The position numbers and the translations under genes were made by a program. Below the pieces are notes generated by a model that saw only the letters and a list, made by a program, of their open reading frames with translations, had not been told where the DNA came from and ran no database searches. A stretch of DNA of 64,000 nucleotides from Chloroflexota bacterium. Its GTDB lineage: Bacteria > Chloroflexota > Dehalococcoidia > Lucifugimonadales > UBA3495. The stretch is taken from assembly GCA_009837355.1 (NCBI GenBank), contig VXTR01000064.1, forward strand, positions 34,737-98,736, read 5' to 3'. Positions within the stretch are counted from its first letter, which is position 1, and every line of letters begins with the position of its first letter. Shown one piece after another: positions 32,771 to 41,355 of the stretch.

Positions 32771-34712
32771 GATCCAACCACAGGTCTTCGTGCTTGAACT
32801 GGTACTGCACGGTGGACGGGGCGTAGAAGCCCTTGATGTCCTGGTGCACCAGCCAGAAGAGCTGACCCAACTGAAGGGTAACCCAGTGGTTGTCCTCGAA
32901 GCTGTGGAGCCACAGTTCGGCTTCCTTGTTGATTTCCCGGCGGGCGTCGGGGTCAAGCTCCACTTTCTGGCTTTCGAACCAATCGACGACCAAGTCGTTG
33001 GACCAGTCAGTGTAGTTGCGGGTACCGCCCTTCAGGTATACGCCACCGTACACCGCGTCGGGGTCGAATACCACCATGCCCTCACCCTGGCAGCTGATTT
33101 CCCAGTCGCCGGAGGAATCTTCGGAGCGGGAGGTGCCGTACTTGGCGTAGCCGGCCGCGCTGGGCAGCGTCTCGATGTCGCCGGTGATGCCCAAGGCAAC
33201 CTCCAACTGCTGTTTCACAATCTGGCACTGGTCGGGGTAGTTACCGACCTGGCGGACGGTGTACTGGACCGTAAAGCCGTCGGCTACTCCAGCCTCGGCC
33301 ATGAGTTCCTTGGCGCGGGCCAGGTCTTCCTGTCCACCGGGGGTATCCTTGCTGCGGATACCGGGCCAGTCCAGGCACACCTCGTTGGCGTGGGCCAGGC
33401 CCATCAGTGGGCAGAAACTGCCGCCGGAGTTGTCGAAGACGCGCTCGTCAATCTCCTGCCGGTCAACGGCCAGGTTGATGGCCTGACGAACCAGATGGCT
33501 CTGGAACTGAGGCTTCTTGACGTTGAGCATGAGGCCCCAGTTGGTGCCGGCAGCAATGGGATGCGCCACGTACTCGCCGTTGGTGCTTCTCTCCAAGTCA
33601 AAGTACTGGGTAGGCGACAGGTTGGTGAATCCACCGTTGGCCATGTCCAAGCCACCCGCCTCGAATTGGGCGATCAGCCGGTCCTTGGCAGTTCCGGGGA
33701 AGATGTAGTGCTCGATACGGTCAACGTAAGGACGGCCTTCCTTGAAGTAGTCCTCGTTCTTGTTAACCTTGTAGAAGTCGCCAACCTGGTACTCTTCGAG
33801 AATGAACGGGCCGGAAGTAGTGCCCCGGTCGATGATGTTCTCGCCCAAGTTCAGGAAGCAAGGATTAGCAGCGTCGCGCACTGCACAGTTGGAATCGGAG
33901 TCGAGCAGGTGTCCCGGCAGGACTTTGGCGTAGTCGATGGCCAGGAACTTGATGAACGCGCCCGAAGCGAACTGCAAGTTGAACTCAACGGTTTTGTCGT
34001 CAACGGCCCGCAGGACGGCATCCTGGTTGGTAGGCGTGCAGTCGCCGCCGGCCTTGTCCACCACTTCCATCTTGACGGTGTAGTTACGCCAAAGTCCGGA
34101 TCGGCCAGTGCTGTTGCACGGGTTGGCGTAGCGTGAGTGGGTGCTCATGATGTCTGCCGAGGTGATCTCGGTGCCATCCGTCCACTGCATGTCGTCCCGC
34201 AGGTGGAAAGTATAGGTCAGTCCATCTGGGCTGACGTCCCAGGATTCGGCCAGGTCGCCGGTAATGGCGTTAGTGTCCACGGTGTCATACTGCACAATCT
34301 GGTTGTACAGCTGGGAATAGGAAATCACGCTGGACAAAGAGGACGAACCCAGGGGGTCCCAGTCCTTGGTGTCGGCGTAGGCGGACATCAGCAGGGTGCC
34401 GCCGTACTTGGGGCCAGCGCTGGGCGTCGGCGTCGCCACCACGCGCGGTGTGGCGGTGGGAGCCGGCGTATTCGTCGGTCGCGCCGTGGCTTGGGCCGCT
34501 ACGGGTATTGGCGTGTTGGTGGGAGCAACGGCGGCCGGGGCGTCGGTAGCCGCGGGAGCCGCTTGCTGCTGTTGCTGATCAGCGGGCTGCTGTTGGGTGG
34601 TTGGAGTCGACTCTTCGGCGCCACCACAGGCGATGCCGACTATCAGGGCGACGACGCCGGCCGCAGCCAGCATTGTCCGCAACGACAGGCGGCCAAAGAT
34701 AAATGGCTTCAT
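32766..34712 (-). CDS. Peptide-type ABC transporter substrate-binding lipoprotein (family 5)
   Basis: The 648-residue protein begins with a lipoprotein signal peptide: MKPFIFGRLSLRTMLAAAGV, then a lipobox ending IGIACGG with Cys at about residue 29. A Gln/Pro/Thr-rich linker of about 65 residues follows. The mature SBP_bac_5 domain starts KYGGTLLMSAYADTKDWDPL and includes DLAESWDVSPDGLTYTFHLR and DGTEITSADI. It has a cluster of cysteines (for example NPCNST, DSNCAVRDAANPCF) unusual for exported peptide-binding proteins. ATG at 34712 follows GGGAGG. It is the first gene of a three-gene importer operon. Substrate could be peptides, nickel, opines or glycosides. Confidence 0.92.
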   Translation of the reverse strand: MKPFIFGRLSLRTMLAAAGVVALIVGIACGGAEESTPTTQQQPADQQQQQAAPAATDAPAAVAPTNTPIPVAAQATARPTNTPAPTATPRVVATPTPSAGPKYGGTLLMSAYADTKDWDPLGSSSLSSVISYSQLYNQIVQYDTVDTNAITGDLAESWDVSPDGLTYTFHLRDDMQWTDGTEITSADIMSTHSRYANPCNSTGRSGLWRNYTVKMEVVDKAGGDCTPTNQDAVLRAVDDKTVEFNLQFASGAFIKFLAIDYAKVLPGHLLDSDSNCAVRDAANPCFLNLGENIIDRGTTSGPFILEEYQVGDFYKVNKNEDYFKEGRPYVDRIEHYIFPGTAKDRLIAQFEAGGLDMANGGFTNLSPTQYFDLERSTNGEYVAHPIAAGTNWGLMLNVKKPQFQSHLVRQAINLAVDRQEIDERVFDNSGGSFCPLMGLAHANEVCLDWPGIRSKDTPGGQEDLARAKELMAEAGVADGFTVQYTVRQVGNYPDQCQIVKQQLEVALGITGDIETLPSAAGYAKYGTSRSEDSSGDWEISCQGEGMVVFDPDAVYGGVYLKGGTRNYTDWSNDLVVDWFESQKVELDPDARREINKEAELWLHSFEDNHWVTLQLGQLFWLVHQDIKGFYAPSTVQYQFKHEDLWLDR

Positions 34713-34857
34713 GGTAATGTGTACCTCCCGACGTCGAAATGACGGTTAAAGTAGGATTGCGGACTTACGCTAGGGCGGCTGGTCCGCGAGAGTAAGATAA
34801 ACCTCCCGGAGCGGGCCAATTGTGAAATCGGCCACAATCCGCGAGTTGCCGGGCCGA

Positions 34858-34886
34858 ATGTTAGCCCAGCAGTGCCGGACTGTCAA
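34858..34886 (-). promoter_or_regulatory. Promoter for the ABC importer operon
   Basis: On the minus strand TTGACA (34886-34881), a 17-bp spacer and TAACAT (34863-34858) precede the binding-protein ATG at 34712, giving a leader of about 140 bases. Confidence 0.65.
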
Positions 34887-34938
34887 TAGCACCGGTCAGG
34901 AGCGCTTCGGTTGGGGAGATTTCAGGCTTTTGGGGTTG

Positions 34939-35417
34939 GGGGTTGGCCTCCTGTGGTTGGTGGTTGGGTGCCTGCCTGAGGTCGGTTTCCGGAATTTCAC
35001 TTCGGTCGTTGTCAGTCCCACGGCCGGGGGGTTCTTACGCACTTCCACATAGGTGTTTTTGTGACGGAGATCTCCGGCAGGTCCGGGGATCTGGCGCCCG
35101 TCAATGGCCGCAGTGGTATCGCGCCGTGCCACACCTGGTCTTTCTCCCTGGCTGCAATTAGCCGGGATGGCAGCAGTGGCCGCTCCGGTGTCACGTCTGG
35201 TCTTTCTCCCTGGCAGGTAGCTAGCGCAGTTAGCCGGGATGGCAGCAGTGACCGCTCCTTCGTGCGATTTCAGGATTAGCTGACTGTTGGTGGCCGTTGA
35301 CGACCGTTGTGATATTGACCTCGTTGGCAGGCTGGGATGGATGACCCCGTATCGAGTACGGGGCAGGTTTTGATGTGCACGGGACTATTGTGAACTGATG
35401 TTCGTCTGATTGTCAAG
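34939..35417 (-). repeat. Copy 2 of the two-copy promoter-bearing element
   Basis: This is the reverse complement of 1980-2433 with only scattered substitutions in the core. It keeps the promoter, the 72-bp internal tandem duplication and the terminal CCTCAGGCAGGC...AGGAGGCCAACCCC. It differs by an insertion of about 22-30 bp that forms a small hairpin (CCCCGTA TCGAG TACGGGG, 35345-35363). As with copy 1, it reads toward the next gene on its strand, here the ABC importer operon, ending about 225 bp upstream of its ATG. There is no protein gene I can defend within it. Confidence 0.85.
35387..35416 (-). promoter_or_regulatory. Sigma-70-like promoter at the head of repeat copy 2
   Basis: On the minus strand TTGACA (35416-35411), an 18-bp spacer and CACAAT (35392-35387) match the promoter of copy 1 in sequence and position. 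Confidence 0.55.
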
Positions 35418-35509
35418 GGGCGGGTGTCAGTGGTTTGCAGGAATCTAGAATTTGGGTGTTTTCAGGATTGAGGCTCCTGCCGAGGATGCGGCCGGCGCCT
35501 AGACTGCGC

Positions 35510-36400
35510 CTAGTGGTGACCCGCCCGGTCCTGGAACTCCCGCTCCGTGGTGGCCGCTTCCACGGCCTGGTACTCGGGCAGGCTGATGAGCGCTTCCACC
35601 TCGGCGCGACGGGCGGCGACGTCGGCGGCACCGATGCCGATGTGCCCGGTGTCGCGCAGGCTGGTATAGACACGCTGCAATCCTTCCAGGGCGGCGATGG
35701 CCGGGGTGGTGGCGTAGATAATCACCTTGTAGCCAAGGTCTTCGTATTCCTGGACGGTGATGTCGTCGGTGCCGGCGATGACCAGCAGCGGGACGTCGGG
35801 TACGCCGGCCCGGAAGGTCGCCAGGTCCTCTCGCTGGCGAACGCCCCGAGGCATAACCACGTCCACGCCCAAATCGCGCAGGGCATTGCCGCGGCGGATT
35901 GCGTCGTCCATATCGCCCTCAACAGCGGTAAAGGAGTCGGTGCGACCAATGACAAGGAAGTTGGGGTCGTTGCGGGCTTCCAGGGCGTAGCGCATCTTTT
36001 GGAGGAACTCGTCGATGGGGATGACGTGCTCCAGTCCGGCGTGGTAGGAAGCTCGCTTGGGAAACACCTGGTCTTCAATATGGATGCCGCAAATGCCGGC
36101 GCGCTCGAAAGTGCGCACGGTGTGCATGGTGTGCACCGGGTCGCCGTAGCCGGCTCCGGCGTCGCAGATGACGGGTAGAGGTACCGACCTGGCAACGCGC
36201 TCCGCCACCTCAACCTGCTCGGTCAGCGTCATCAGCGGCTCAGTTACAGCCAGATGCGCGCCGCTCATGTAGCCGCCGACGTACACTGTGTCAAAGCCCA
36301 ACGACTGCACCAGGCGGGCGGACATGGGGTCATAGGCGCCAGGCGCAACGATGGTTTCACCAGCGGCCAGGCGCGATTTGAGATTGGCTCGCAAGGTCAT
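35510..36400 (-). CDS. Isocitrate lyase/PEP mutase superfamily protein
   Basis: The 296-residue TIM-barrel protein matches the family: IVAPGAYDPMSARLVQSLGF, the Mg-binding CDAGAGYGDP, GIHIEDQVFPKR, and IGRTDSFTA. In isocitrate and methylisocitrate lyases the motif continues K-K/R-C-G-H with a catalytic Cys; here it reads KRASYH, so the lyase Cys is missing. That leaves PEP mutase, carboxyPEP mutase-like, oxaloacetate hydrolase-like or another 2,3-dimethylmalate-lyase-like role. No phosphonate genes are adjacent. The gene appears monocistronic, with a downstream-facing neighbour at 36442. Confidence 0.82.
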   Translation of the reverse strand: MTLRANLKSRLAAGETIVAPGAYDPMSARLVQSLGFDTVYVGGYMSGAHLAVTEPLMTLTEQVEVAERVARSVPLPVICDAGAGYGDPVHTMHTVRTFERAGICGIHIEDQVFPKRASYHAGLEHVIPIDEFLQKMRYALEARNDPNFLVIGRTDSFTAVEGDMDDAIRRGNALRDLGVDVVMPRGVRQREDLATFRAGVPDVPLLVIAGTDDITVQEYEDLGYKVIIYATTPAIAALEGLQRVYTSLRDTGHIGIGAADVAARRAEVEALISLPEYQAVEAATTEREFQDRAGHH

Positions 36401-36441
36401 GGCAATTGCCTCCTGATTGAAAGGGCGAGATTGCGTCAGGT

Positions 36442-37407
36442 TCAGTCTGCCGGTATCAACGGCATTACCTCACGGGAGAACCGTTCCATGGCTTCCTGCT
36501 GCTGTTCAGCGCTGTCGGAGGGGAAGCTGAAGATGAAGTGCTGCACACCCAAGTCCTGGTACTGGCGCAAGTCGGCAGCTATCTGCTCCGGGCGGCCCGA
36601 CACCATCCGGCGAGATTGGTCGGGGGACGGCCGCGGCTCATCCTCAAAGACACAGTCGGTGCTGAACACCAGGTCGACAGCATCCTCGGCACGGCCGGCC
36701 CGGGCGCTGACGCGGCGCAAGCGGGCGACTTTCTCGGCCAGCTCTTCCGGCTCCAAGCCGGCCGGCGGACGCAGTCCGATGGGCATCCATCCATCGCCCA
36801 GCGTGGCGGCTCGACGGATGGCCGGGTTGGTATGGCCACCAATCCAGATGGGCGGATGGGGCTGCTGGATGGGCTTGGGCAGGAAGCCGGCGCCGCTGAC
36901 GTCGTAGTGCTTGCCGTGGAACTCGGGGTTGTCGGAGGTCCAAAGCTCCTTGAATATCTGGATGTACTCGTCGGTAACCTCGCCACGCTGTGCGTAGGTA
37001 TCCAGGCCCATGGCCTGGAACTCCTCTTCCATCCAGCCCACGCCGGCGCCCAGGATGAGGCGTCCGCCGCTGAGCACGTCCAGCGTCGCCAGAATCTTGG
37101 CGGTGAGCACGGGGTTGCGGTAGGGCAAGATAAGCACGTGGGTACCCAGCTTTACCCGGGTGGTGCAGCCGGCCAAGAAGTTCAGCGCGGCCAGGGGTTC
37201 AAAGTAGGTGTTGTCACGCTGGAATGGCGCCACTCCATCGGCGGCGTAGGGATAAAAAGAAGAGACCTCGTTGGGAATGATGATGTGGTCGCTGACCCAG
37301 ACGTGGTCAAAAGACAGGTCCTCCGCGCGCTGCGCCAGGTTGCGCAGGTTGTCCGGGGAGGCCATCGCGCCCCGGCTGGGGAGAGAGCATCCAAAGGTTA
37401 CCGGCAT
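36442..37407 (-). CDS. LLM-class F420-dependent oxidoreductase
   Basis: The 321-residue luciferase-like monooxygenase-fold protein has family marks: FDHVWVSDHIIIP, VKLGTHVLILPYRNPVLTAK, LDVLSGGRLILGAGVGWMEE, HPPIWIGGHTNPAIRRAATLG and DGWMPIG. The pattern matches TIGR03619-type F420-dependent oxidoreductases known in Actinobacteria and Chloroflexota. The cofactor is inferred to be F420 rather than FMN. The substrate is unknown. It lies 41 bp upstream of the ICL-family gene on the same strand, so the two may be co-transcribed. Confidence 0.85.
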   Translation of the reverse strand: MPVTFGCSLPSRGAMASPDNLRNLAQRAEDLSFDHVWVSDHIIIPNEVSSFYPYAADGVAPFQRDNTYFEPLAALNFLAGCTTRVKLGTHVLILPYRNPVLTAKILATLDVLSGGRLILGAGVGWMEEEFQAMGLDTYAQRGEVTDEYIQIFKELWTSDNPEFHGKHYDVSGAGFLPKPIQQPHPPIWIGGHTNPAIRRAATLGDGWMPIGLRPPAGLEPEELAEKVARLRRVSARAGRAEDAVDLVFSTDCVFEDEPRPSPDQSRRMVSGRPEQIAADLRQYQDLGVQHFIFSFPSDSAEQQQEAMERFSREVMPLIPAD

Positions 37408-37463
37408 GGCATTGCCTCCGTTATGGGCGAAAGGTGAATCAAGGTGTGGATAATCCGGCCCGA

Positions 37464-37472
37464 TGCTATACT
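37464..37472 (+). promoter_or_regulatory. Extended -10 promoter for the mnmA operon
   Basis: TGC-TATACT (37464-37472) lies about 77 bp upstream of the mnmA ATG. No -35 box is visible. Confidence 0.4.
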
Positions 37473-37549
37473 ACCTCCATCGCAGCCGCAAGCAAGGATC
37501 TGACATCGAGGCACTACCTACCCTCGGATCCGCTCGGAAAATCAAAAAC

Positions 37550-38692
37550 ATGGACACCATCTCCAACAATTCAACCCGCGGCCGAGTCGTCGTCGCCATG
37601 AGCGGCGGCGTGGATTCGTCGGTGGCCGCCCTGCTGCTGCATCGGGAGGGCTGGGACGTGATCGGCGTTACCATGAAGTTGTATGACATCGACCAGGCCG
37701 ACTTGCCGGAATACTACCGGGGCTGCTGCACCGTCGACGACGTTGAGGACGCGCGGGCCGTGTGTCGCATCCTGGGCGTGCCTCACTACGTGCTCAACGT
37801 GCAGCGCGAGTTTCGCGCTTTTGTCATCGACTATTTCCAGCGCGAGTACGAAAGCGGGCGCACACCCCATCCCTGTATCGCCTGCAACGACAAAATCAAG
37901 TTCAGTTTCCTGGCGCAACGGGCCCGGACGATGCAGGCCAGCCACGTCGCCACCGGGCATTACGCCCGCATCGAACCTCATGGAGCCGTCGGTTGGGAGC
38001 TGCGTCGAGGCATTGACTCTGACAAGGACCAGTCCTACGTGTTGTTCGGGATGCGGCAGGAACAGTTGGCGGCTACCCTGATGCCGGTGGGATGCTATCC
38101 GAAGTCTGAAATCCGCCAGCTGGCCGTCGAGGCCGGCTTTCCCAACGCCGGCAAGCCGGACAGCCAGGACATCTGCTTTATCCCGACCGGCGACTATCGG
38201 GAGTTCCTGCGGCAGCGCACGGACGAAAAGCCCGGCGACATTGTGGACGATGCCGGGAATGTGTTGGGGCAGCACGAAGGCATCCAGTACTTCACCGTCG
38301 GCCAGAGGCGCGGGTTGGGGCTTTCCGGCGGCCCGCCTCGTTTCGTGATACGGCTGGAACCGGACACGCGTAGAGTGGTAGTTGGCTCTGAGGAGAACCT
38401 GTATCGGGATACACTGTTCGTATCGCCGGTGTCCTGGGTTTCAGGGAATCCGCCACTGGCGGGTACAGGGGTTACGGTGAAAATACGGTACAAGTTCGCT
38501 GAAGCTTCAGCCAAGGTAACTGCGGTTGGCGATGGAGCAGTGGCCCGGTTCCAGGAGCCGCAACGGGCCATCACGCCCGGGCAGGCCGCCGTTTTCTACC
38601 AGGGAGACACCGTGCTGGGCGGCGGAGCAATCTGCGGGTATGAAGTCGACGCGGGCCGGGGTGCGCCGGCCGTCGAACTGGTCAATGCCTGA
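37550..38692 (+). CDS. mnmA: tRNA-specific 2-thiouridylase
   Basis: The 380-residue enzyme adds sulfur to U34 of tRNA-Lys, Glu and Gln. The PP-loop SGGVDSS is at 18-24, followed by GVTMKLYD. The catalytic cysteines are Cys109 (HPCIACN) and Cys209 (DICFI). TGHYARI, DKDQSYVLFGM and GQRRGLGL are also present. ATG at 37550 gives the normal length; the upstream frame lacks a ribosome site. The stop overlaps the start of rnhB by 8 bp. It heads a run of conserved housekeeping genes. Confidence 0.96.
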   Translation: MDTISNNSTRGRVVVAMSGGVDSSVAALLLHREGWDVIGVTMKLYDIDQADLPEYYRGCCTVDDVEDARAVCRILGVPHYVLNVQREFRAFVIDYFQREYESGRTPHPCIACNDKIKFSFLAQRARTMQASHVATGHYARIEPHGAVGWELRRGIDSDKDQSYVLFGMRQEQLAATLMPVGCYPKSEIRQLAVEAGFPNAGKPDSQDICFIPTGDYREFLRQRTDEKPGDIVDDAGNVLGQHEGIQYFTVGQRRGLGLSGGPPRFVIRLEPDTRRVVVGSEENLYRDTLFVSPVSWVSGNPPLAGTGVTVKIRYKFAEASAKVTAVGDGAVARFQEPQRAITPGQAAVFYQGDTVLGGGAICGYEVDAGRGAPAVELVNA

Positions 38693-39326
38693 CCTATCGC
38701 TGGAGGCAGATTTCCACGCCAAGGGCATGCGCCTAGTGGCCGGCGTGGATGAGGCCGGACGCGGGCCTTTGGCCGGCCCGGTGGCCGCAGCAGCAGTCAT
38801 CTTGCCACTCGGTTTGAATGGCGATGAGGATTGGCTGGGCATTATTGACGACAGCAAAAGGCTATCGGAAAAAAGCCGCGAACAGGCGGCAGAGGTAATC
38901 CGCGCCAACGCCCTGGCCTGGGCCGTGAATCAGATAGAGTCGGTGGAAATAGACCGTATCGGCATCAGCCAAGCCGTGCGCAGGGCGATGATGGCAGCGG
39001 TGTCGGCCCTGCAGCCGGCGGCGGACGCGCTGCTGCTGGATTGGGTTTCCATGAAGGAATGTCAGCTCCCTTTTCAGGCAATAGTTAAAGGAGATGCGAA
39101 ATCGCTGTCCATCGCCGCGGCCAGCATCCTGGCCAAGGTGGAGCGGGACAGTCGGATGCGACAAGCAGACTGTCTTTATCCGGGCTACGGCTTTGCCCAG
39201 CACAAAGGCTATGGCACTCGCCATCATATTCGCTGCCTGTCGGAGCTTGGGCCCACGCCGATCCACCGGCGTTCCTTCAACCCGTTGCGGCAGGGAAGAC
39301 TTATCGACGATGCCAAGCGACGATGA
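38685..39326 (+). CDS. rnhB: Ribonuclease HII
   Basis: The 213-residue enzyme removes RNA from RNA/DNA hybrids. It contains VAGVDEAGRGPLAG with the catalytic Asp22-Glu23 pair, DDSKRLSEKSRE, VKGDAKSLSIAAASILAKV with a further acidic residue, and YGFAQHKGYGTRHH. ATG at 38685 overlaps the mnmA stop by 8 bp, and the yraN start lies within its end. The length is typical. Confidence 0.96.
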   Translation: MPDLSLEADFHAKGMRLVAGVDEAGRGPLAGPVAAAAVILPLGLNGDEDWLGIIDDSKRLSEKSREQAAEVIRANALAWAVNQIESVEIDRIGISQAVRRAMMAAVSALQPAADALLLDWVSMKECQLPFQAIVKGDAKSLSIAAASILAKVERDSRMRQADCLYPGYGFAQHKGYGTRHHIRCLSELGPTPIHRRSFNPLRQGRLIDDAKRR

Positions 39327-39711
39327 AAAGCCCAACGCCGGCCTGACGCCCCACCAGGTAGGCAACATCGGCGAACGCCTGGCTCGCTCTCACCTGGAAG
39401 CCAAAGGCTACCATATCGTTGATGCCAATTACCGTTGCCGATGGGGAGAAATTGACCTGATAGCGCGGTACGGGCCGGTCTGGGTTTTCGTGGAAGTCCG
39501 CACCCGTCGTGGCGACGCTTACGGCACTCCCGAAGAGTCGGTAACTGAAAGCAAGGCCAAGCGGTTGGTGCTGACCGCGCAGGATTATCTGCGCCGGCAG
39601 ACGGCCGCATCGTCGGAGGCGCAGTGGCGCATCGACTTGATTGCCATCCGCCTGGGGAAGGGTCGGCGCGTGCTGGACCTCCGCCACCTGGAGAACATCG
39701 TGGAAGGCTAA
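39310..39711 (+). CDS. YraN/UPF0102 family nuclease-fold protein
   Basis: The 133-residue protein shows the UPF0102 pattern of a restriction-endonuclease-like fold: GNIGERLARSHLEAKGY, IVDANYRCRWGEIDLIARY, WVFVEVRTRRG, and SKAKRLVLTAQDYL. The acidic residues of GEIDLI and the E-V-R segment correspond to the PD-(D/E)xK core. It commonly sits next to rnhB, as here, where the genes overlap by 17 bp. Its biological role is not settled. Confidence 0.93.
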   Translation: MPSDDEKPNAGLTPHQVGNIGERLARSHLEAKGYHIVDANYRCRWGEIDLIARYGPVWVFVEVRTRRGDAYGTPEESVTESKAKRLVLTAQDYLRRQTAASSEAQWRIDLIAIRLGKGRRVLDLRHLENIVEG

Positions 39712-39725
39712 GCCCAGGGCAACGG

Positions 39726-39754
39726 TTGACTGTGTAAGCGGCGGATACTAGACT
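39726..39754 (+). promoter_or_regulatory. Promoter for apt
   Basis: TTGACT (39726-39731), a 17-bp spacer and TAGACT (39749-39754) lie just downstream of yraN and upstream of both candidate apt starts. Confidence 0.45.
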
Positions 39755-39812
39755 ATTTGCCGCCGTACAGTCGCGCGCAATGGGCGTCGCGATACATGGC
39801 GACTGTGACGTT

Positions 39813-40343
39813 ATGTCCATCGACCTTGCCGAACATATACGAAACGTTCCGGACTTCCCCATCCACGGGGTACAGTTCAAGGACATCACTTCGCTGCTGC
39901 TGACTCCGGCAGCCTTCGGCGAAACCATCGACCGCATGGTAGAGCAGGCCGGCAAGCGCAGGTTGGATGCTCTGGCCGCAATCGATTCTCGCGGTTTCCT
40001 GTTCGCTGCTCCCATGGCCGATCGCATGGGGTTGCCCTTAGCGCTGGTCAGGAAAGCGGGCAAGTTGCCCGGTGAAACGCTCAGTTACGAGTACACTCTC
40101 GAATACGGGGCCAGTTCGCTGGAAATCCATGCCGGCGACATTGATGAAGGCAACCGCGTACTGATTATCGACGACCTGCTCGCCACCGGGGGAAGCATCC
40201 AAGCCGCCGCGAACTTGATTACGAATGCAGGCGGCATTCCCGCCGGCGTTGGCGTAGTGATTGAGCTTATTGGCCTGGGCGGGCGGGAAGCCTTGGCGGA
40301 TTACGACCTGTTCTCACTGGTAACTTTTGAAGTGGATGAATAA
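39813..40343 (+). CDS. apt: Adenine phosphoribosyltransferase
   Basis: The protein (176 residues from ATG 39813, or 187 from ATG 39780) makes AMP from adenine and PRPP. It shows IRNVPDFPIHGVQFKDITSL, AAIDSRGFLFAAPMA, VRKAGKLPGETLSYEYTLEY, and the PRPP motif VLIIDDLLATGGSI. The start at 39813 matches the family N-terminus, but neither start has a clear ribosome site, so the short-leader start at 39780 remains possible. It has its own promoter. A separate gene follows after 62 bp. Confidence 0.95.
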   Translation: MSIDLAEHIRNVPDFPIHGVQFKDITSLLLTPAAFGETIDRMVEQAGKRRLDALAAIDSRGFLFAAPMADRMGLPLALVRKAGKLPGETLSYEYTLEYGASSLEIHAGDIDEGNRVLIIDDLLATGGSIQAAANLITNAGGIPAGVGVVIELIGLGGREALADYDLFSLVTFEVDE

Positions 40344-40405
40344 CCAGCGCCGGAACGCCCGGCGCACACTATCGAACAGAAAGCGTACTCAGGAGGAATT
40401 CTGGA

Positions 40406-41278
40406 ATGGCAGACAAAGCAACCATCGGCAACGTTGAAGTAACCGCCGTTATCGACATGGTTCCGCCGCCGCGGGAACCGTCGGCGATGTTCCCCGACGT
40501 CCCCAGCGACGCCTGGGCCAACTATCAGGAAACGCTGGAAGACGGACAGCTCCAGCTATACTACGGGGTGTTCCTGCTCAAAACCGAAGAGCATGTCATC
40601 CTGGTGGACACCGGCATGGGCCCCGGGCCTCACCCGGACCGGGGGAATCGCACCGGCAACCTCTATGAGGAACTGCGGCCGCACCTTGAGTCCAACGTTG
40701 GCGTTAACAACACCAACGTCGGTCCCAGCGACTCGGTAAACTACATCATTCACACCCATCTGCACGGCGACCACGTGGGCTGGAACCTGCGCTACTCCGG
40801 AGGAATGCCAGCGCCCAACTTCCGCCGCGCCCGCTACGTCATATCGCGTCCAGACTACGACTACTTCACTTCGGAAGAGGGGCGCCGGATGTATCCCTAT
40901 ATTGACCGCCAGGTGATGCCGTTGCGCCGGCTCCGGCTGCAACAGATTCTGGAAGAACCTGAGCACACGATCAGCGACGAAATTTCCATCGCGCCGGCGC
41001 CGGGACACACTCCCGGCCACCAGGTAGTGCTTATCAACTCCAACGGCCAGCGCGGCATCGTCATGGGGGACGTGCTACACACCGTCGCCCAAGTGTCCGA
41101 ACCGGACTGGTGCGCCGGCGTGGACACGGACAAGGCGCAATCCGCCGCATCCCGCGCGAAATGGCTGGACGCCGCCGAGGAGGGCGACTGGATCATCTGC
41201 GCCGGTCACTTCGCGCCAGGCAAGCAGATCGGCAAAATCGCCCGCGTTGACGGCAAGCGTGTCTGGCAGCCGCTGTAA
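40406..41278 (+). CDS. Metallo-beta-lactamase-fold hydrolase
   Basis: The 290-residue protein has the metal motif HTHLHGDHVGW, with H118-x-H120-x-D122-H123, plus PAPGHTPGHQVVLI, GDVLHTVAQV and the final ICAGHFAPGK with distal histidines. The N-terminal LVDTGMGPGPHP is typical of quorum-quenching lactonase-like and methyl-parathion-hydrolase-like members. No signal peptide is present. The ribosome site AGGAGGAATT stands close to ATG at 40406. The substrate, a lactone or ester, is undetermined. The gene ends before hairpin D. Confidence 0.88.
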   Translation: MADKATIGNVEVTAVIDMVPPPREPSAMFPDVPSDAWANYQETLEDGQLQLYYGVFLLKTEEHVILVDTGMGPGPHPDRGNRTGNLYEELRPHLESNVGVNNTNVGPSDSVNYIIHTHLHGDHVGWNLRYSGGMPAPNFRRARYVISRPDYDYFTSEEGRRMYPYIDRQVMPLRRLRLQQILEEPEHTISDEISIAPAPGHTPGHQVVLINSNGQRGIVMGDVLHTVAQVSEPDWCAGVDTDKAQSAASRAKWLDAAEEGDWIICAGHFAPGKQIGKIARVDGKRVWQPL

Positions 41279-41305
41279 TCGCCAATGCTGCGTGACCATC
41301 TCCGA

Positions 41306-41333
41306 GTAGGGGCGAATAATTATTCGCCCCTAC
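41306..41333. repeat. Intergenic hairpin repeat, copy D
   Basis: A perfect 28-bp palindrome with arms GTAGGGGCGAATAA and TTATTCGCCCCTAC. Its core is identical to copies A and E. Confidence 0.85.
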
Positions 41334-41355
41334 ATAGTAAACGCCGGGATTTACC

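Noticed and set aside
35095-35125. T-box-like sequence (GTGGTATCGCG) in repeat copy 2
   Set aside because: It resembles the T-box core, but it points away from any aminoacyl-tRNA synthetase or amino acid gene and lacks the specifier-loop context. It is probably part of the repeat by chance.
35061-35279. Open frames with an internal repeat (SRDGSSGRSG) in the two-copy element
   Set aside because: They arise from the 72-bp tandem DNA duplication. Composition is unlike a protein, and the frame extends differently in the two copies.
32766-35417. Riboswitch upstream of the ABC importer
   Set aside because: The leader and repeat copy 2 were compared by eye with cobalamin, glycine, SAM and c-di-GMP class cores. 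No convincing match was found.
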